Notes under the pieces: generated by a model
What the model was told of the DNA's origin: nothing
The model's database searches: none
What the model saw: only the letters and a program-made list of their open reading frames with translations
Shown here: positions 8,341 through 19,300 of the stretch, one piece after another
How the letters are laid out: the number at the start of each line of letters is the position of its first letter
Numbering within the stretch: position 1 is the stretch's first letter
Translations under genes and position numbers: made by a program
NCBI RefSeq assembly: GCF_000702265.1
Contig: NZ_KL370880.1
Location: 803,149 to 867,148 of the forward strand
Source: Butyrivibrio sp. NC2002
GTDB taxonomy: Bacteria > Bacillota > Clostridia > Lachnospirales > Lachnospiraceae
Length of the DNA: 64,000 nucleotides
Direction: 5' to 3'

Positions 8341-9177
8341 ATGACAGGAAAACTGTACGGAACATACATCTTTGATTACTACGGAACTCTTGTAGATATC
8401 AAAACTGATGAAGGGAAAAAGGACCTGTGGAAAAAGCTTGCGGGAATTTATGCAGCTTACGGTGCAGATTATACCGGAAAAGAAATACATGAATTTTACG
8501 ACAGGCTGTGTGCTGATGAGACCAATCATGTGAAAAAAGTTATGGGTGTCTGGCACCCGGATATGCAGCTCGATTTTCCGGAGATCCAGCTTGACAGAGT
8601 CTTTGCCAGACTTCTTGTTGAGGCGCCAAGGCATCACGAGACCAAGGCTACTATTGACGGCAAACAGGTAAGACTTTTATCTGTCGAGGAAATAGCCCAG
8701 AGTGAGTGGGTTTATATGCTCAGCAACATGTTCAGGGTTTTATCAAGAGAGAGACTTAGCGCATATCCAAATACTATTAAGACTATGCAGTTCCTGAAAA
8801 AGAAGGGCTGCAAGCTTTATCTTTTGTCAAACGCACAGGGCAGCTTTACGAGAGTAGAACTTGAAATGACAGGTGTGCTTGATTACCTTGACGGAGTCTA
8901 TATTTCTTCGGATAAGCAGATAAGAAAGCCTCAGCCGGAATTTTTGAGATCCCTTATTGAGCAGTTTAATGTGAATACAAAAGAAGCTGTTATGGTCGGA
9001 AATGATATGCAGAGTGATATGGGAATAGCGTCTGCATGCGGTATCCCCGGGATTTTCTTAAATACCTTTGGATGGGATGATGAGAAGATAGAAGAAGAGA
9101 GAAAACTTATCCCAAATGCGGATTTGGCGGATATTACGATAGTGAAAAACGGAGATATTGGCTTCCTGATGAAGTAA
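8341..9177 (+). CDS. HAD family hydrolase
   Basis: A 278-residue haloacid dehalogenase-type phosphatase. Motif I is FDYYGTLVD near residue 10 with two aspartates, in which the usual DxDGT is DYYGT, so Tyr replaces the second Asp. Motif II is LLSNA, motif III includes the Lys of RKPQPE, and motif IV is VGNDMQSD. An alpha-helical cap lies between motifs I and II. The Asp-to-Tyr change at the general acid position would be expected to weaken classic phosphatase chemistry. The start at 8341 is chosen because GGGAGGA lies just upstream; the frame is open to 8305. It follows the amylase by 49 bp and may be co-transcribed. The substrate is unknown. Confidence 0.75.
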   Translation: MTGKLYGTYIFDYYGTLVDIKTDEGKKDLWKKLAGIYAAYGADYTGKEIHEFYDRLCADETNHVKKVMGVWHPDMQLDFPEIQLDRVFARLLVEAPRHHETKATIDGKQVRLLSVEEIAQSEWVYMLSNMFRVLSRERLSAYPNTIKTMQFLKKKGCKLYLLSNAQGSFTRVELEMTGVLDYLDGVYISSDKQIRKPQPEFLRSLIEQFNVNTKEAVMVGNDMQSDMGIASACGIPGIFLNTFGWDDEKIEEERKLIPNADLADITIVKNGDIGFLMK

Positions 9178-9179
9178 GT

Positions 9180-9725
9180 TTAGTATCCCCGTTCACTTTC
9201 CTTGTATGCAAGTGGCCTGAAGATCGTCATTCTGCCGGTAAAACCAAGGACCCTGGTCATGATGATACCGATGAATGATCCGATGCTGTCTATTGCAATA
9301 TCTTTTTTCATAGGAGTTCTGCCTGCAATAAAGGACTGATGATATTCGTCCAGGCAGGCATAACCTACGCATATAACACCGGCCATGAATACAAGCGGGA
9401 TACCCCGTACGCCGTATACATACAGAGGAAAAGCAACAGTTATCGCAAGGATCAGGTACTCGGTAAAGTGCGCAAGCTTCCTTATATAGTGCTGATACTG
9501 TTCGCTTAAGGCCGCGATGTGAGACATGGTCCAGCCCTGGTCAAAGACGTCATTTGTCACTGTCAGAACTTCGACGCCCACCTTGTAGCTTAAGGCACTG
9601 CTTGTGTCTGCATCCTGACTTGAAAAAGTAAATATAAGACACATCATGATTATGGCAGGTACAAATGATAATGGCTTTAATACAAATCTGAGTGTCTGCT
9701 TAATATATAGAAGAAAATATTTCAT
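9180..9725 (-). CDS. VanZ family membrane protein
   Basis: A 181-residue protein with four predicted membrane segments. It carries the VanZ pattern: FTFSSQDADTS near the first helix, RKLAHFTEYLILA in the middle and CLDEYHQSFIAGRTP followed by DIAIDSIGSFIG. The family is named after the teicoplanin-resistance accessory protein, but most members, including stand-alone ones like this, have no known function. It ends 2 bp from the HAD gene, in convergent orientation. Confidence 0.8.
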   Translation of the reverse strand: MKYFLLYIKQTLRFVLKPLSFVPAIIMMCLIFTFSSQDADTSSALSYKVGVEVLTVTNDVFDQGWTMSHIAALSEQYQHYIRKLAHFTEYLILAITVAFPLYVYGVRGIPLVFMAGVICVGYACLDEYHQSFIAGRTPMKKDIAIDSIGSFIGIIMTRVLGFTGRMTIFRPLAYKESERGY

Positions 9726-9902
9726 TTATTTGTCCTTGAAAAATTTTTTGCAGTATTTATCCGCATTTTTCAACAAGTATAAACCATATCATGGTTTTTC
9801 ACAAATTCTGTCTAAATTACTTCTATACATTTTTATTTCTTATTGATATAATCATTGAGATAAAATTCTTTTGGGCATTACTTATGAGTGAGGGACTAAA
9901 TT

Positions 9903-10364
9903 ATGTTTGAAGGAAAAGATGGCGAAAACAGCGTAGAAGACATTATTTCAAGATATAAAAGTGATGTTGAATCGCTTGTGCCTTATATTGATTGGCTTAA
10001 GGAACACACAAGTCAGCAGGTAGCAGAGAGCTATTCAAACAGTGAGCTTTCGAATTCCATGCCTTTTCCGGTCTATGATTCCATGCTTCTTAATTTTGTG
10101 AAGCAGTGCCAGCAGACCGGGATGATGAATCGCAATTACAGTTATGTTCTTGTCAGAAATCATCTGAACAATTATAAAGATGAACTTGCCTTTATCGACG
10201 ACGCAGACATCATGAATATGGATGATCTGGCCGGTATTTTGAGCAAGTACATTCTTGAAGGTCAGACCAAGGGTACGGTCTGGGCAGAGGGCGTTTACAC
10301 AGGAGTCCTTTACAATGTAGTTGAGAAGATGAGAGATTTGCTTCATTTCTGGGGTGAATTATAA
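9903..10364 (+). CDS. Uncharacterised 153-residue protein
   Basis: A soluble, acidic, helical protein without signal peptide or membrane segment. The middle (FPVYDSMLLNFVKQ, MMNRNYSYVLVRN) and end (ADIMNMDDLAGILSKYILEG, KGTVWAEGVYTGVLYNV) resemble the small DUF6508-type proteins of Firmicutes; this is from memory of the pattern and is uncertain. ATG at 9903 follows GAGTGAGGGA. A TetR gene follows after 53 bp on the same strand, so the two may share a transcript. Confidence 0.6.
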   Translation: MFEGKDGENSVEDIISRYKSDVESLVPYIDWLKEHTSQQVAESYSNSELSNSMPFPVYDSMLLNFVKQCQQTGMMNRNYSYVLVRNHLNNYKDELAFIDDADIMNMDDLAGILSKYILEGQTKGTVWAEGVYTGVLYNVVEKMRDLLHFWGEL

Positions 10365-10417
10365 GAACACTTTTTGCGAGAGAAGAGTATCAACAATAGT
10401 TTTTCAGGAGTTTTCGA

Positions 10418-11008
10418 ATGAGTGAGAAGTCTGCTCAGAAAAGAAAATATATTCTGGAAAAAGCTCGAGGAGTTTTTGCAGAAAAAGGTTTTAAGAGCGT
10501 CACCATGAAAGATGTCGTAGAAGCTTGTGACATCAGTCGTGGAGGCCTTTATCTCTATTTCTCAAGTGTTGAAGAACTTTTCCTTGCCGTATTGTCTGAT
10601 GATTCTGATTCAGATGATGATGACGCTATTGAAAAAGCATTAAATAACGATGCTACTGCCGGCGAAATGCTGGCACTTTTCTTGAAAGAGCAAAAGAAAG
10701 AAATTCTTCGAAAGAAGAATAGTCTTGTGATTGCTACATATGAGTATTTCTCATCGAGGGAGATTCCTTTTCAGGATAACCCTCTCTATAAACAATTTGA
10801 AGCAGGTGTTCAGATTGTTGAAACTTTGATTGAAAACGGTATTCGCAGCGGCGAATTTGAATGCAGTGATCCTCACGGATGTGCCCGCAACCTCATGTAC
10901 GTGGTTGAGGGTCTTAAGGTATCTTCAAAAACTTTTGGTATTAATGAAGCCGCGGTGGACCGTGAACTATTATATATATTGGAGGGACTTGTCCCTGTTG
11001 CCAGCTAA
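10418..11008 (+). CDS. TetR/AcrR family transcriptional regulator
   Basis: A 196-residue regulator with a TetR N-terminal DNA-binding domain at residues 8-55: ILEKARGVFAEKGFKSVTM, then the helix-turn-helix DVVEACDISRGGLYLYF. The helical C-terminal ligand domain is not similar enough to a known member to name an effector. CAGGAG precedes the ATG. The target is probably close by (the gene at 9903) or itself; this is inference from position. A terminator follows immediately. Confidence 0.85.
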   Translation: MSEKSAQKRKYILEKARGVFAEKGFKSVTMKDVVEACDISRGGLYLYFSSVEELFLAVLSDDSDSDDDDAIEKALNNDATAGEMLALFLKEQKKEILRKKNSLVIATYEYFSSREIPFQDNPLYKQFEAGVQIVETLIENGIRSGEFECSDPHGCARNLMYVVEGLKVSSKTFGINEAAVDRELLYILEGLVPVAS

Positions 11009-11010
11009 TT

Positions 11011-11048
11011 AATCAGTGAAATTATTATTAATTCACTGATTTTTTTTG
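11011..11048 (+). terminator. Terminator after the tetR-type gene
   Basis: ATCAGTGAA (11012-11020) pairs perfectly with TTCACTGAT (11032-11040) and is followed by eight T residues. It separates the regulator from purL. Confidence 0.9.
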
Positions 11049-11075
11049 AAATAATATATTTATATGGAGGAGATT

Positions 11076-14000
11076 ATGAGCAAAGTCAGACGAATCTATG
11101 TGGAGAAAAAAGCACCTTATGCAGGAAAAGCGAAGGAGCTGCGTTCCGAGATCAAGAGTTACCTTGGAATAACAAGTGTATCTAAGGTAAGAGTATTTAT
11201 CAGATATGATGTGGAGAATGTTTCGGACGAAGTATTTGAAAAAGCTTTGACAACAGTTTTTTCAGAGCCGCCTGTAGATATTTTGTATCGTGAAGAGATC
11301 GAAATCCCTGAAGGAGCAAAAGTATTCAGCGTTGAAGCACTTCCCGGACAGTTCGACCAGAGAGCTGACTCTGCTGTGCAGTGCGTAAGATTCATTAAGG
11401 GCGACGAGCAGCCTGTGATCCGCACAGCTGTAACATATATGCTCATCGGCAATGTTTCAGAGGATGAGCTTAAGAAGATCGAGGAATACACAATGAATCC
11501 TGTGGATTCCAGAATCGCAGACGAGAACAAGCCTGAAACACTTGTTGACAATTTTGAAGAGCCGGAGGATGTTAAGATCCTTGATGGCTTTAAGGATATG
11601 GCACAGGATGAACTCAAAAAGCTCTACGATTCATTCGGACTTGCCATGACTTTTAATGACTTCAAATGGATCCAGCAGTATTTTAAGGACGATGAAAATC
11701 GCGATCCTTCAATGACTGAGATCCGTGTTCTTGATACCTACTGGTCTGACCACTGCCGTCATACTACATTCGGCACAGAGCTTAAGAACGTAAGCTTTGA
11801 AGATGGTTTCTATCAGGCACCTATCAAGGCTTCCTACGACAAATACCTTAGTGCAAGAGAGGATGTATATGCTGATCCCAAGAAGAGAGAAGAGAAATTC
11901 ATCTCACTTATGGACATCGCACTTATGGGCATGAAGAAGCTCAAAAAAGACGGCAAGCTTACAGATATGGAAGAGTCTGAGGAAAACAATGCCTGCACAG
12001 TTGTTGTGCCTATCGAAGTTGATTACGGCAAAGGACCTCAAACTGAAAACTGGCTTGTATTTTTCAAGAACGAGACTCATAACCATCCTACAGAGATTGA
12101 GCCTTTCGGTGGCGCAGCTACCTGCCTTGGCGGTGCTATAAGAGATCCGCTTTCAGGAAGAGGCTATGTATATCAGGCAATGAGAGTTACAGGTGCGGCT
12201 GATCCGACAGTTCCGGTTGCAGAAACACTTAAGGGCAAGCTTTCACAGAAAAAGCTTGTTCGCGGCGCAGCATCAGGTTACTCAAGCTATGGTAACCAGA
12301 TTGGTCTTGCAACAGGCTATGTAAAAGAGATTTATCATCCAAACTACGTTGCAAAGCGTATGGAGATCGGCGCAGTTATGGGCGCTGCACCTCAGGAACA
12401 TGTAATAAGAGAGAGCTCAGATCCCGGAGATATCATCGTACTTCTTGGCGGACGCACAGGACGTGACGGCTGCGGCGGTGCAACCGGTTCTTCCAAAGCT
12501 CACACAGCAGATTCAATCCTTACCTGCGGCGCTGAGGTACAAAAAGGTAATGCTCCTACAGAGCGTAAGCTTCAGAGACTTTTCAGAAGACCTGAAGTAA
12601 GTGAGCTTATAAAGAAATGTAACGACTTTGGTGCAGGCGGTGTTTCCGTGGCAATCGGTGAACTTGCAGACGGACTTCTTGTAGACCTTGACAAGGTTCC
12701 GAAGAAATATGCAGGTCTTGATGGAACAGAGCTTGCTATTTCGGAGTCTCAGGAGCGTATGGCGGTTGTTGTTGATCCTTCACAGGTAGACAAGTTCCTT
12801 TCCTATGCTGCAGAAGAGAACCTTGAAGCAGTAAAGGTTGCGGTAGTTACAGAAGAACCCAGACTTGTCCTTACATGGAGAGGCAAGAAGATTGTAGATA
12901 TTAAGCGTGCATTCCTTGATACAAACGGAGCTCATCAGGAAACTGAGGTTGAAGTTGCTGCTCCTAAAAAGGAAGACAACTATTTTGATAAGATTGCATG
13001 CAAGGGTGCAGCAGATGCGCTTGCAGAAAATGATATAAAGAAAGCATGGCTCTCTGAATTGGCTGACCTCAACGTATGCTCACAAAAGGGTCTTGTTGAG
13101 ATGTTTGACTCATCGATCGGAGCAGGCACAGTTACAATGCCTTACGGCGGAAAATATCAGCTTACAGAGACACAGGCAATGGTTGCAAAACTTCCTGTTC
13201 TTGGCGGAAAAACAGATACAGTAACCATGATGGCTTATGGATTTGATCCGTTCCTTTCATCATGGAGCCCGTACCACGGAGCAGCTTATGCTGTAACAGA
13301 ATCTATCGCAAGAATAGTGGCTACAGGTGGTGATTACAAGAAACTCCACCTTACATTCCAGGAGTACTTCCAGAGAATGACTGCCGACAAGACCAGATGG
13401 AGCCAGCCCCTTAGTGCACTCCTTGGATCATTTGAAGCACAGCTCAGATTCGGCATTGCTTCAATAGGCGGTAAGGATTCAATGTCAGGTTCATTCTTCT
13501 ATGAAGGTGATGAGAAGAGAGCATCAGGCGAGATCAACGTTCCTCCGACACTTGTATCTTTTGCGGTTGACGTAGCAGAGGGCAAGGATGTTATCACTCC
13601 TGAGCTTAAGGCAGCAGGCAACATGCTCATAGAGCTTCCTATAGACAGAGATGAGTACGATCTTCCCGACTATGAAAAGGTAATGGCCCGCTATGACGAG
13701 ATACACTCTCTCATGCAGAAGGGCATGGTTGTATCTGCTTATGCTATCGATTCTTACGGCGTTGCAGCAGCAATAAGCCGCATGGCATTTGGTAACGGAT
13801 TCGGTGTAAAGATCGCAGAATGCGTAAAGCACGAGGATCTGTTCACAAACAGGATCGGTAACATCCTTGTTGAGGTTCCTGCAGATAAGGCAGGAGAAGT
13901 TCTTGCTCTTAGAGAAGCAAGAGAGATCGGTGTAGTTACAGCTGATAATAAGTTTACAGTTGGAAATGTTGAGATAGCACTTGATGAGGCTCTTGAAAAG

Positions 14001-14951
14001 TGGACAGGAAAACTTGAAAAGGTATTCCCTTCAGTTGCGCCCGTATCTGAGGATGATACTGAGAGCCCTGATAAGAAGAGCATTTTCGGAGACGGAGCTC
14101 TTACAAAAGAATACAAGGCTGACTCTGTCTATGTATGTAAAAACAAGACAGCTAAGCCTACAGTATTTATACCTGTTTTCCCCGGAAGCAACTGCGAGTA
14201 CGATTCCGCTGCAGCATTTGAGAGAGCAGGCGCTGATACGATAGTTAAGATTTTCAGAAACAGAGATGCAAACGACATCTTAGAATCAATAGATGAATTT
14301 AAGAAGAGCATTGAAAAAGCACAGATCATCATGTTCCCCGGCGGATTTTCAGCAGGTGATGAGCCTGACGGAAGTGCTAAGTTCTTCGCAACTGCTTTCC
14401 AGAATGAAGTGATAAAGGAAGCGGTAAATGACCTTCTTCAGAACAGAGATGGTCTTGCACTTGGTATTTGTAACGGTTTCCAGGCTATGATCAAGCTTGG
14501 CCTTGTTCCTAACGGACAGATCACAGGCCAGAATCCTGAGAGCCCGACACTTACCTTCAATACAATAGGACGTCATATTTCAACAATGGCTTATCTCAAG
14601 GTTGTAAGTAACAAGTCACCCTGGATGCAGAAGGCAGAGCTTGGCGGAGTATACGTAAATCCTGCTTCTCACGGTGAGGGAAGATTTGTTGCGCCTGTAG
14701 ATGTTCTTACAAAATTGTTTGAGAATGGTCAGGTGATCACACAGTATTGCGATCCTGACGGAGAGGTTCATCTGGATAACAGATGGAACATCAACGGCTC
14801 TTACATGGCTGTTGAAGGCATAACTTCACCTGATGGAAGATGCCTTGGTAAGATGTGCCACTCAGAGAGAAGAGGCGACAATGTTGCCATAAACATCTTT
14901 GGCGAGCAGGATATGAAGATATTTGAAAGTGGTGTAGATTACTTTAAATAA
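11076..14951 (+). CDS. purL: Phosphoribosylformylglycinamidine synthase (large single-chain form)
   Basis: A 1291-residue enzyme that makes FGAM from FGAR, ATP and glutamine in purine synthesis. It is the fused form that in many Firmicutes is split into PurS, PurL and PurQ. N-terminal PurS-like part at 1-150, linker with TYWSDHCRHTTF, two AIRS-like ATPase halves (KNETHNHPTEIEPFGGAAT; GGRTGRDGCGGAT; GGKDSMSGSF), then a class I glutamine amidotransferase with VFPGSNCEYD, nucleophile Cys1132 in GICNGFQ, and the SHGEGRF segment. The start at 11076 lies after GGAGGAG; an in-frame ATG at 11064 overlaps that site and is rejected. Confidence 0.96.
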   Translation: MSKVRRIYVEKKAPYAGKAKELRSEIKSYLGITSVSKVRVFIRYDVENVSDEVFEKALTTVFSEPPVDILYREEIEIPEGAKVFSVEALPGQFDQRADSAVQCVRFIKGDEQPVIRTAVTYMLIGNVSEDELKKIEEYTMNPVDSRIADENKPETLVDNFEEPEDVKILDGFKDMAQDELKKLYDSFGLAMTFNDFKWIQQYFKDDENRDPSMTEIRVLDTYWSDHCRHTTFGTELKNVSFEDGFYQAPIKASYDKYLSAREDVYADPKKREEKFISLMDIALMGMKKLKKDGKLTDMEESEENNACTVVVPIEVDYGKGPQTENWLVFFKNETHNHPTEIEPFGGAATCLGGAIRDPLSGRGYVYQAMRVTGAADPTVPVAETLKGKLSQKKLVRGAASGYSSYGNQIGLATGYVKEIYHPNYVAKRMEIGAVMGAAPQEHVIRESSDPGDIIVLLGGRTGRDGCGGATGSSKAHTADSILTCGAEVQKGNAPTERKLQRLFRRPEVSELIKKCNDFGAGGVSVAIGELADGLLVDLDKVPKKYAGLDGTELAISESQERMAVVVDPSQVDKFLSYAAEENLEAVKVAVVTEEPRLVLTWRGKKIVDIKRAFLDTNGAHQETEVEVAAPKKEDNYFDKIACKGAADALAENDIKKAWLSELADLNVCSQKGLVEMFDSSIGAGTVTMPYGGKYQLTETQAMVAKLPVLGGKTDTVTMMAYGFDPFLSSWSPYHGAAYAVTESIARIVATGGDYKKLHLTFQEYFQRMTADKTRWSQPLSALLGSFEAQLRFGIASIGGKDSMSGSFFYEGDEKRASGEINVPPTLVSFAVDVAEGKDVITPELKAAGNMLIELPIDRDEYDLPDYEKVMARYDEIHSLMQKGMVVSAYAIDSYGVAAAISRMAFGNGFGVKIAECVKHEDLFTNRIGNILVEVPADKAGEVLALREAREIGVVTADNKFTVGNVEIALDEALEKWTGKLEKVFPSVAPVSEDDTESPDKKSIFGDGALTKEYKADSVYVCKNKTAKPTVFIPVFPGSNCEYDSAAAFERAGADTIVKIFRNRDANDILESIDEFKKSIEKAQIIMFPGGFSAGDEPDGSAKFFATAFQNEVIKEAVNDLLQNRDGLALGICNGFQAMIKLGLVPNGQITGQNPESPTLTFNTIGRHISTMAYLKVVSNKSPWMQKAELGGVYVNPASHGEGRFVAPVDVLTKLFENGQVITQYCDPDGEVHLDNRWNINGSYMAVEGITSPDGRCLGKMCHSERRGDNVAINIFGEQDMKIFESGVDYFK

Positions 14952-14969
14952 TGCGCAATTTTAGGAGCT

Positions 14970-15052
14970 GGTTACCGTTAGCGCATGTTTTTGGGGCGCT
15001 TACGGTATCCGTATCCGACCGGACTAAGTTAGCTATAAACTGGCGTTTATAG
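14970..15052 (+). promoter_or_regulatory. Two RNA hairpins between purL and carA
   Basis: An imperfect stem of about 13 bp (14970-14984 with 14996-15010, core CCGT-AGCGC/GCGCT-ACGG) has no T-tract. A perfect 8-bp hairpin, CTATAAAC/GTTTATAG with loop TGGC (15033-15052), ends directly before the AGGAGGAG ribosome site of carA. The second could affect carA translation or mRNA processing. No PyrR-type attenuator could be recognised. Confidence 0.45.
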
Positions 15053-15063
15053 AGGAGGAGTTA

Positions 15064-16266
15064 ATGAAAGCATTTTTGATCTTGGAAGACGGAACCGTTT
15101 TCTGTGGCACAGCAATAGGTGCTCAAAAAGAAGTCATAAGTGAAATTGTTTTTAATACATCTATGGCAGGCTATACGGAGGTTTTTACTGATCCTTCTTA
15201 TGCAGGACAGGCGGTTTGCATGACATATCCGCTTATCGGTAATTACGGTGTATGCAGACAGGATATGGAATCAGAGCGCATCTGGCTCGATGCAGTTATC
15301 GTAAGAGAACTGTCAGCTGTTGCCTCAAACTTCCGCTGTGATCTGACAATTCAGGAATTTTTGGAAGAATATGATATCCCCGGAATCGAAGGAATCGACA
15401 CGAGAAAACTCGTGCGTATCCTTCGTGAAAAGGGAACCATGAACGGAATGATAACAACAGATGAAAATTACAACTTGGATACGATCATTCCAAAGCTTAA
15501 GGAATACACAACAGGCAACGTGGTTGAGAAGGTTTCCTGCAAGGAAAAGAAGTTCATAAAAGGGACAACTGATCTTGCGGAAAATGGTCCTATTTCCGGA
15601 AGTGCAGTGTTTAACAAAGCTGATTACGAAGCTTCTTTAAAGGGCGATTTATCAAAGAGAGAAAAGCGCCCCAGCCTTATAAAGAAGCTGAATGGAAAAG
15701 GCCTTAAAATAGCACTTCTCGATCTTGGCGCCAAGAATAATATTGCAGATTCACTTGCTGCAAGAGGCTGTGATGTGACGGTTTATCCTTTTGATACTAC
15801 AGCAGAAGAGATCCTTGAAGCAAAGCCTGACGGAATTATGCTTAGTAACGGCCCCGGAGATCCGAAGGAGTGCACAGGCGTAATTAAAGAGATAAAGAAA
15901 ATGTATGATTCTGATGTTCCGATTTTCGCTATCTGCCTCGGACATCAGCTCATGGCACTTGCAACAGGTGCTGATACATACAAGATGAAATATGGTCACC
16001 GCGGAGGAAATCACCCCGTAAAAGACCTTGAGACAGGCAGAGTATATATATCTTCGCAGAATCACGGCTATGTCGTGGACACTGATAAACTCGACAAAAA
16101 CATAGCTGTTCCTGCATTCGTAAATGTAAATGACGGGACAAACGAAGGGCTCAAATATGTTGGAAAGAACATCTTCACAGTTCAGTTCCATCCCGAAGCC
16201 TGCTGCGGTCCTCAGGACAGCGGATATTTGTTTGACAGATTCATAAACATGATCTGCGAAAAGTGA
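15064..16266 (+). CDS. carA: Carbamoyl-phosphate synthase small subunit
   Basis: A 400-residue glutaminase subunit that supplies ammonia to CarB for carbamoyl phosphate, used in pyrimidine and arginine synthesis. Residues 1-150 form the CPSase small-chain domain (LEDGTVFCG, EIVFNTSMAGYTEV). The class I amidotransferase domain follows, with SNGPGDP, nucleophile Cys291 in AICLGHQL, and the catalytic His/Glu in QFHPEA. AGAGGAGGAG precedes the ATG. carB follows after 48 bp, so the two form an operon. A single carAB pair must serve both pathways unless another lies elsewhere. Confidence 0.96.
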   Translation: MKAFLILEDGTVFCGTAIGAQKEVISEIVFNTSMAGYTEVFTDPSYAGQAVCMTYPLIGNYGVCRQDMESERIWLDAVIVRELSAVASNFRCDLTIQEFLEEYDIPGIEGIDTRKLVRILREKGTMNGMITTDENYNLDTIIPKLKEYTTGNVVEKVSCKEKKFIKGTTDLAENGPISGSAVFNKADYEASLKGDLSKREKRPSLIKKLNGKGLKIALLDLGAKNNIADSLAARGCDVTVYPFDTTAEEILEAKPDGIMLSNGPGDPKECTGVIKEIKKMYDSDVPIFAICLGHQLMALATGADTYKMKYGHRGGNHPVKDLETGRVYISSQNHGYVVDTDKLDKNIAVPAFVNVNDGTNEGLKYVGKNIFTVQFHPEACCGPQDSGYLFDRFINMICEK

Positions 16267-16314
16267 TTTTTGCTGTGAAAAACATGCAACTAAAAAATTA
16301 GGAAGGATATACAA

Positions 16315-19300
16315 ATGCCAAAGAATAAAGATGTAAAAAAGGTTTTAGTCATAGGTTCGGGTCCTATAGTTATCGGACAGGCAGCAGAGTTTGACTATGC
16401 AGGAACACAGGCCTGCCGCTCTCTTAAAGAGGAGGGTATCGAGGTTGTCCTTGTAAACTCCAATCCCGCAACCATCATGACTGATAAAGATATAGCAGAT
16501 GAAGTGTACATAGAGCCTCTTACAGTTAAGGTTCTTGAACAGATAATAGAGAAGGAAAAGCCTGACAGTGTGCTTCCTACACTGGGAGGTCAGGCCGGGC
16601 TTAATCTGGGTATGGAGCTTGCCGAGTCAGGATTTTTGGAAAAGCATGGCGTAAAGCTTCTTGGAACAACCGCAGAGACCATCAAAAAAGCTGAGGATCG
16701 TCAGGAATTCAAAGATACTATGGAAAAGATCGGTGAGCCCTGCGCAGCATCACTTGTTGTTCACAATGTTGAGGACGGTGTCTCTTTTGCAGATAAGATC
16801 GGTTATCCCGTAGTTTTGAGACCTGCTTTTACACTTGGTGGTAGCGGCGGTGGTATCGCTTACAACAGAACTCAGTGTGAGGAAATCCTTGAGAACGGTC
16901 TTAGACTTTCAAGAGCAAACGAAGTACTGGTTGAGAGATGTATCTCCGGATGGAAGGAAATCGAGTACGAAGTAATAAGAGACAGTGCAGGAAACTGCAT
17001 CACTGTCTGCAACATGGAGAACATCGACCCTGTCGGCGTACACACAGGTGACAGTATCGTAGTTGCACCTTCTCAGACACTTAGCGACAAAGAGTATCAG
17101 ATGCTCAGAAGTGCTGCACTTAACATAATTGATGAGCTTCAGATAACAGGTGGATGTAACGTACAGTTTGCACTTCATCCCACAAGCTTTGAGTACTGCG
17201 TAATAGAAGTTAACCCTCGTGTAAGCCGCTCTTCAGCTCTTGCATCCAAGGCAACAGGATATCCTATCGCCAAGGTTGCTGCTAAGATTGCTCTTGGCTA
17301 TACACTTGATGAGATAAAAAATGCCATTACAGGAAAAACTTATGCAAGCTTTGAGCCTGCGCTTGACTACTGCGTAGTTAAGTTCCCCAGACTTCCTTTT
17401 GATAAGTTTATTACGGCAAAACGTACACTTACCACACAGATGAAAGCTACCGGTGAGGTGATGTCAATCTGCACTAATTTTGAAGGTGCAATGATGAAAG
17501 CAATTCGTTCACTGGAACAGCATGTGGACTGCCTTACAAGCTATGACTTTTCAGAGCTTGATGATGATGAACTTACAGATCGTCTCAAGGTTGTGGATGA
17601 CCAGAGAATATGGGTTATTGCAGAAGCACTTCGCCGCGGTATGAGCCACGACGAAATCCATGAAATTACTATGATCGACCACTGGTTCATAGATAAGCTC
17701 CACACACTTGTAAAGATGGAGCTCAAGCTTTTGAGGATCGGTGAGAAGAATACTGTTTCTCTTAAGAAAACAATGGATGAGATAAGTGCTACAGCTGAAG
17801 GCAATGCTTCATTTGATGCAAACAAGGCATTTTCAAAGGCTGAGTTTGATGAGGCAAAGAAGCTTATCACATACAGCACACTTCTTGAAGCAAAGAGACT
17901 TGAATATCCCGATTCTGTTATCAGCAGACTTACAAGATTTTCAGTTGATGCTTTAAAAGAACTTAGAGATTTTTATAAGATAAAAGCTGCTTACAAGCTG
18001 GTTGATACCTGTGCAGCTGAGTTTGCTGCTGAGACTCCATATTACTACTCGGTTTACGGCGATGAGAATGAAGAAAATGAGGCTGATGACAGCGCTGATA
18101 GCTCTAATAGCACAGAAAAGGAAGCTAAAAAGAAGATTCTCGTACTTGGATCCGGCCCTATCAGAATCGGTCAGGGTATTGAGTTTGATTATTGCTCTGT
18201 TCATGCAACATGGGCTTTTGAAAAGGCTGGATTTGAGACTATCATCGTTAACAACAACCCTGAAACGGTTTCAACTGACTTTGATATAGCAGATAAGCTC
18301 TACTTTGAGCCTCTTACTCCCGAGGATGTGGAAAACATCGTAAGGCTTGAGAAACCTGACGGAGCAGTTGTTCAGTTCGGTGGTCAGACGGCTATCAAGC
18401 TCACTCAGGATCTCATGAAGATGGGTGTTAAGATTTACGGAACAAAAGCAGAAGATGTAGATGCTGCTGAGGACAGAGAGCTTTTCGACAGAATCCTTGA
18501 GGAGACCAAAATCAAGCGCGCAGAAGGTGCGACAGTTTACACAGCTGAGGAAGCAAAAGAAGTTGCAAACAGACTGGGATATCCCGTTCTTGTAAGACCT
18601 TCCTATGTACTTGGTGGTCAGGGTATGCAGATTGCTATTTCAGATCAGGAGATCGAAGAGTTCATAAATATCATAAACAGAATTGCTCAGGATCATCCTA
18701 TCCTTGTAGATAAATATCTTCAGGGTGTAGAGACAGAAGTTGACGCTGTTTGTGACGGAGAGGATATAGTAATCCCCGGTATCATGGAGCATATTGAGAG
18801 ATCGGGTATTCACTCAGGCGACTCAATATCTGTATATCCTGCGCAGTCACTTTCAGATAAGGTTAAGGAGACTATTGCAGAATACACTAAGAGACTTGCG
18901 AAGGCCCTTCATGTAGTAGGTCTTATAAATGTACAGTTTATCGCAGTGGGCGATGAGGTATATATTATCGAGGCTAACCCGAGATCATCACGTACCGTTC
19001 CTTACATAAGCAAGGTTACAGGTATTCCGATCGTTGATCTTGCAGCGCAGGTAATGATGGGTAAAAAGTTAAAAGACCTGGGATATACTCCCGGACTTCA
19101 GCCTGAGGCAGAACATGTTGCGATCAAGATGCCTGTGTTCTCCTTTGAGAAGATCCGCGGCGCCGAGATAAGCCTTGGACCTGAGATGAAGAGTACAGGT
19201 GAGTGCCTTGGTATCAGCAAGTCCTACAGTGAAGCACTTTATAAGGCATTCCTTGGAGCAGGTATAAGACTCCCTAAGCACAAGCAGATGATCATCACGG

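Noticed and set aside
11159-11617. 152-codon ORF on the minus strand inside purL
   Set aside because: It is a Ser-rich shadow of the purL reading frame without a ribosome site or domain.
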